Source: Rhizobium sp. NFR03 (GTDB lineage Bacteria > Pseudomonadota > Alphaproteobacteria > Rhizobiales > Rhizobiaceae). Taken from it: a stretch of DNA of 64,000 nucleotides. Positions 61,161 through 64,000 of the stretch are shown here, piece after piece (the stretch's first letter is position 1; the number at the start of each line of letters is the position of its first letter). Both the position numbers and the translations under genes were made by a program. A model generated the notes under the pieces. That model saw only the letters and a list, made by a program, of their open reading frames with translations, was not told where the DNA came from and searched no databases. The DNA is taken from positions 62,001 to 126,000 of the forward strand of contig NZ_FOGR01000008.1 of assembly GCF_900111275.1 (NCBI RefSeq), read 5' to 3'.

Positions 61161-64000
61161 TCAGGCCGCCATCGGCGGCTCCGATGTCGCATTGCCTGTC
61201 TCATCCGCCAGAGACGTCTCGACCTCTGCCAGCTGCTCTCGCTTCATCTTCAGTTCCCCGGAATAGGCGAAGGCCTCCCCGATCCGGGTTCGGTAGGACG
61301 ACAGCCGGCGCGTCGCCTCGCCAAGCCGCGATCGATGGCCCTCACGTTCGCCCTCGAAGTTCGACAGGGCATGCTCCAGCCGCGAGATCGCGCCGAGCGG
61401 CGTGATCGTCATGTCGAGATCAACCTCATGATCCGCGCCGATGCGCCGCAGCACCGTCTCGTAGCGATAGCCGTCGCGCCCGAACCGCTTGCCGGAAAAG
61501 ACGAGGTCGAAGCCGCCGACCGAGGCGATGACGATCTCACGTTCCTGCTGAAGCTGCACGAGCGTCAGGATCTCCTTCATCAGCGCCCGTCCGGCAAGCT
61601 TGCGCTCGGTGTAGCGCTTGCCCGTCACGGTCATCGCGAAGGCATCGCCCGCGGTCGGAACCAGCCGTTCGAGATCCTCGCCGATTTCGGCGATGCGCCG
61701 GGTTGCATGCTCGATGTCGCGTTCCGCATCGCGGATCTGGCGGCGGATGGCGAACTGGTCGTCGTCATGGGCCGCACGTAGCCGTTCGAGGTGGGCGATC
61801 TCCGCCTCCAGCCCTGCCTTGCGCATTAACCGCTTGTCGCCCGACGCAATGGCCTTGGCCATGGCGAACTGGCTGGCCTGCCCCTCGCCCATGTCCTCCA
61901 GCCGCCGGATCGAGGTGTCGCCGGACAGGGCAGCCGCGATGAAGCGCGCCTTGCGCTCGTTGTTCTGCCACATCTGCGCATCCATCGATCCGAGCGTCGC
62001 ATAGGCGAAGATGTCGATCTCCTCATGCTGGTTGCCCTGACGGATGATGCGGCCTTCCCGCTGCTCGATCTGCGAGGGCAGCCACGGCACGTCGAGATGA
62101 TGCAGTGCCTTCAGCCGAAGTTGCGCGTTGACGCCGGTGCCCATGGTCTCGGACGAGCCGATCAGCACGCGCACCCTGCCGGCCCTGACATCGCCGAACA
62201 GCCGCTGCTTGGCTTCGGACTTCTTGAAGTCCTGCATGAACGCGATTTCGGATGCCGGGATGCCTAGCCGGACGAGCTCGTCACGGATCCAGCGGTAGGC
62301 CGAGAAGCCCCGGCTCTTCTCAACGCCGAGCGTGCCGAGATCGGAGAAGATCATCTGCGCCGCGCCGGGCAGGTCGTAAGACCGGCCGTCTGCTCGGAGG
62401 TAGACGTTGTCCGCCGTCTCCTGCCAGATGCGGAAAGTATTGGCGACGAGCAGGTTCAGCTTGTTGTCCGGCTCGTTGTCCTCATCGGGATCCACCAGAC
62501 GGAGGTCGATGGCCGCGTGGCGTCCGTCGGTGATGACGGAGAGAAGGATATCGTCGCCCGGCTGTGGCGGCCGGTCGCGCTCCTCGATGGCGGTGATCCG
62601 CGCGTCGAGCCGGCGCTGATAGTCCCTGAACGCCGGTGTCGCCTCCGCGGTGACGATCCGCCGGCTGCCGGTCGAGACATCAGGCACCTTTACATACTGG
62701 CGCAGGTCCTGCGGCATCACCACGTCGGCGAAGGAGCGGAACATGGCGATCAGCTCGGGCACGTTGACGAACTGGCTGAAGCGGGTGACGGGCTTGTACT
62801 TGCCGGACGGCTGGAGCTCGAGTTCGGTCGCGGTGTCGCCGAACGTGCTCGCCCAGGCGTCGAACTCATGCAGGCCACGCGCGGCGAGCGCCTGCCCGTC
62901 CATCAGCCGCTGCGCCGTGAACATCTCGCCGAGCGTGTTGGTGATCGGCGTGCCGGAGGCGAGCACCAGCGCCCGACCGGGATTTTTCGTTTCCACGAAG
63001 CGGGATTTGACGAACAGGTCCCAGGCGCGCTGCGAGCCGCCGGGATCGACGCCCTTCAGCGTCGACATGTTCGTGGCGAAGGAGAGCTTGCGGAACTCCT
63101 GCGCCTCGTCGACGATGATCTGGTCGACCCCGATCTCGCCGATGGTCAGGAGATCGTCCTTGCGCGTGGCGAGATCGGTCAGACGCTCTTTCAGGCCTTC
63201 CTTCAGACGCTCCAGGCGCTTGCGTGAGACGCGATCCTCGCTGTCGACCTTCGCCATCAGGCTTTCATAGAGCTCCAGCTCGTCCTGGATCATCTGTTGC
63301 TCGAAGGCGGAGGGAACGGCGATGAAGCGGAAGGCCGAATGGGTGATGACGATCGCATCCCAGGTGGCGGTCGCCGCCCGGCTGAGGAACCGCGCCCGCT
63401 TGTCCTTCGTGAAGTTCGTCTCGTCGGCGACGAGAATGCGGGCGTTCGGATAAAGCGCCAGAAACTCGCGGGCAGCCTGCGCCAGGCAATGGCCGGGCAC
63501 GACCAGCATCGCCTTGGCGATCAGGCCGAGCCGACGCTGCTCCATGATGGCGGCCGCCATCGTCATCGTCTTTCCCGCGCCGACCGCATGCGCCAGATAG
63601 GTCGAGCCCGCCGAGACGATCCGCCAGATCCCGCGCTTCTGATGGCCGTAGAGCTGGAAGGCGCCGCTGGCGCCGGGCAGCTGCAGATGTGACCCATCGA
63701 AGGCACGCGGGGCGATGTTGTTAAAGCGGTCGTTGTAGATCCGGGCAAGCCGGTCGGTCCGGTCCGGATCGGACCAGACCCAGGACTGGAACGCCGTCTT
63801 GATCTTCGAGAGCTTCTCCTTCGCCGCCTCGGTATCAACAACGTTCAGCACCCGCTTCTCGCTGTCGCCATCCCTCACCACGTCGAAGATCTGCGGCACG
63901 GACGAGTTCAGTGCGTCTGAAAGAAGCTGACCGGCATGGCGGCGGTCGGTGCCCCATTCCGACGTGCCGGCGGCGCTGTATCCGAGCTGCCGCGCATCGA
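61161..64000 (-). CDS. giant SNF2/strawberry-notch-type helicase (C-terminal part; gene runs off window)
   Basis: The frame is open from the right edge to TGA 61161, giving about 946 C-terminal residues; the N-terminus, often a methylase-like domain in this family, is outside. Helicase motifs: Walker A AVGAGKTMTMAAA, motif II IIVDEAQEFRKL, motif III VLASGTPITNT, and motifs V/VI GSSETMGTGVNAQ and QREGRIIRQGNQ. The tail is helical (LERLRAAHDDDQFAIRRQIR). Such very large proteins are characteristic of conjugative plasmids and phages of Alphaproteobacteria and may act in DNA protection. It is in the same direction as the ParB-like gene but separated from it by the BrnTA cassette. Confidence 0.9.
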   Translation of the reverse strand, partial: DARQLGYSAAGTSEWGTDRRHAGQLLSDALNSSVPQIFDVVRDGDSEKRVLNVVDTEAAKEKLSKIKTAFQSWVWSDPDRTDRLARIYNDRFNNIAPRAFDGSHLQLPGASGAFQLYGHQKRGIWRIVSAGSTYLAHAVGAGKTMTMAAAIMEQRRLGLIAKAMLVVPGHCLAQAAREFLALYPNARILVADETNFTKDKRARFLSRAATATWDAIVITHSAFRFIAVPSAFEQQMIQDELELYESLMAKVDSEDRVSRKRLERLKEGLKERLTDLATRKDDLLTIGEIGVDQIIVDEAQEFRKLSFATNMSTLKGVDPGGSQRAWDLFVKSRFVETKNPGRALVLASGTPITNTLGEMFTAQRLMDGQALAARGLHEFDAWASTFGDTATELELQPSGKYKPVTRFSQFVNVPELIAMFRSFADVVMPQDLRQYVKVPDVSTGSRRIVTAEATPAFRDYQRRLDARITAIEERDRPPQPGDDILLSVITDGRHAAIDLRLVDPDEDNEPDNKLNLLVANTFRIWQETADNVYLRADGRSYDLPGAAQMIFSDLGTLGVEKSRGFSAYRWIRDELVRLGIPASEIAFMQDFKKSEAKQRLFGDVRAGRVRVLIGSSETMGTGVNAQLRLKALHHLDVPWLPSQIEQREGRIIRQGNQHEEIDIFAYATLGSMDAQMWQNNERKARFIAAALSGDTSIRRLEDMGEGQASQFAMAKAIASGDKRLMRKAGLEAEIAHLERLRAAHDDDQFAIRRQIRDAERDIEHATRRIAEIGEDLERLVPTAGDAFAMTVTGKRYTERKLAGRALMKEILTLVQLQQEREIVIASVGGFDLVFSGKRFGRDGYRYETVLRRIGADHEVDLDMTITPLGAISRLEHALSNFEGEREGHRSRLGEATRRLSSYRTRIGEAFAYSGELKMKREQLAEVETSLADETGNATSEPPMAA

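Noticed and set aside
1-64000. CRISPR arrays, tRNA or rRNA genes
   Set aside because: No regularly spaced repeat array and no tRNA or rRNA segment was recognised on either strand.

Overview
The window looks like part of a rhizobial replicon (Alphaproteobacteria, Rhizobiaceae-type: Agrobacterium/Rhizobium/Shinella/Ensifer relatives), most likely a plasmid, a chromid or the junction with an integrated conjugative element. Three things point there: high GC; many ABC uptake operons paired with LacI, DeoR and LysR regulators; and a TraA / TraC-TraD-TraG transfer module around an RSF1010/Ti-like oriT. No rRNA, tRNA or CRISPR was recognised. The taxonomic label is inference from gene content.

1-16.2 kb: two transport/catabolic operons around a LacI-type regulator. 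Leftward (minus strand) is a peptide-type ABC importer: fused double ATPase, binding protein, two permeases, then an M14-type metallohydrolase cut by the window edge. Rightward is a purine-scavenging operon: LacI regulator, a spermidine/putrescine-type (Pot-like) importer, nucleoside hydrolase and adenine deaminase. An M20 amidohydrolase (opposite strand) and a phosphoribosyltransferase follow.

16.2-24.4 kb: two small exported proteins (one YfdX-like), a decayed RND-efflux adaptor pseudogene, then a LysR regulator divergent from a redox/electrophile-stress cluster: pirin, NADP-binding reductase-like protein, WrbA quinone reductase, two SDRs, a SnoaL-like protein and DoxX.

24.7-36.3 kb: a compact plus-strand operon that I regard as the most interesting metabolic unit: Tat-exported binding protein, two permeases, a fused double ATPase with one degenerate nucleotide site, a DeoR regulator, an M20/carbamoylase-type hydrolase, two choline/ethanolamine-kinase-like phosphotransferases, an inositol-monophosphatase-like enzyme, and an ethanolamine ammonia-lyase large-subunit gene (eutB) whose 5' end is broken and which has no eutC beside it. 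The set suggests import and breakdown of an amino-alcohol conjugate, by a route I cannot match to a named pathway.

36.3-64 kb: mobile/conjugative region. traA runs left and traC-traD-traG-nuclease-DUF1173 run right from the oriT. A LysR/TauE pair looks like cargo. Then comes a minus-strand-dominated accessory block: DUF6894, DUF736, a PemK-like/Phd toxin-antitoxin pair, a PAPS-reductase-like protein interrupted by TGA, a frameshifted DUF6884-like gene, ArdC antirestriction protein, broken vapBC, DUF7007, a ParB-like protein, a plus-strand BrnTA cassette between direct repeats, and the C-terminal part of a giant SNF2/strawberry-notch-type helicase running off the right edge. This region holds several broken genes, so it is either decaying or contains indel errors.
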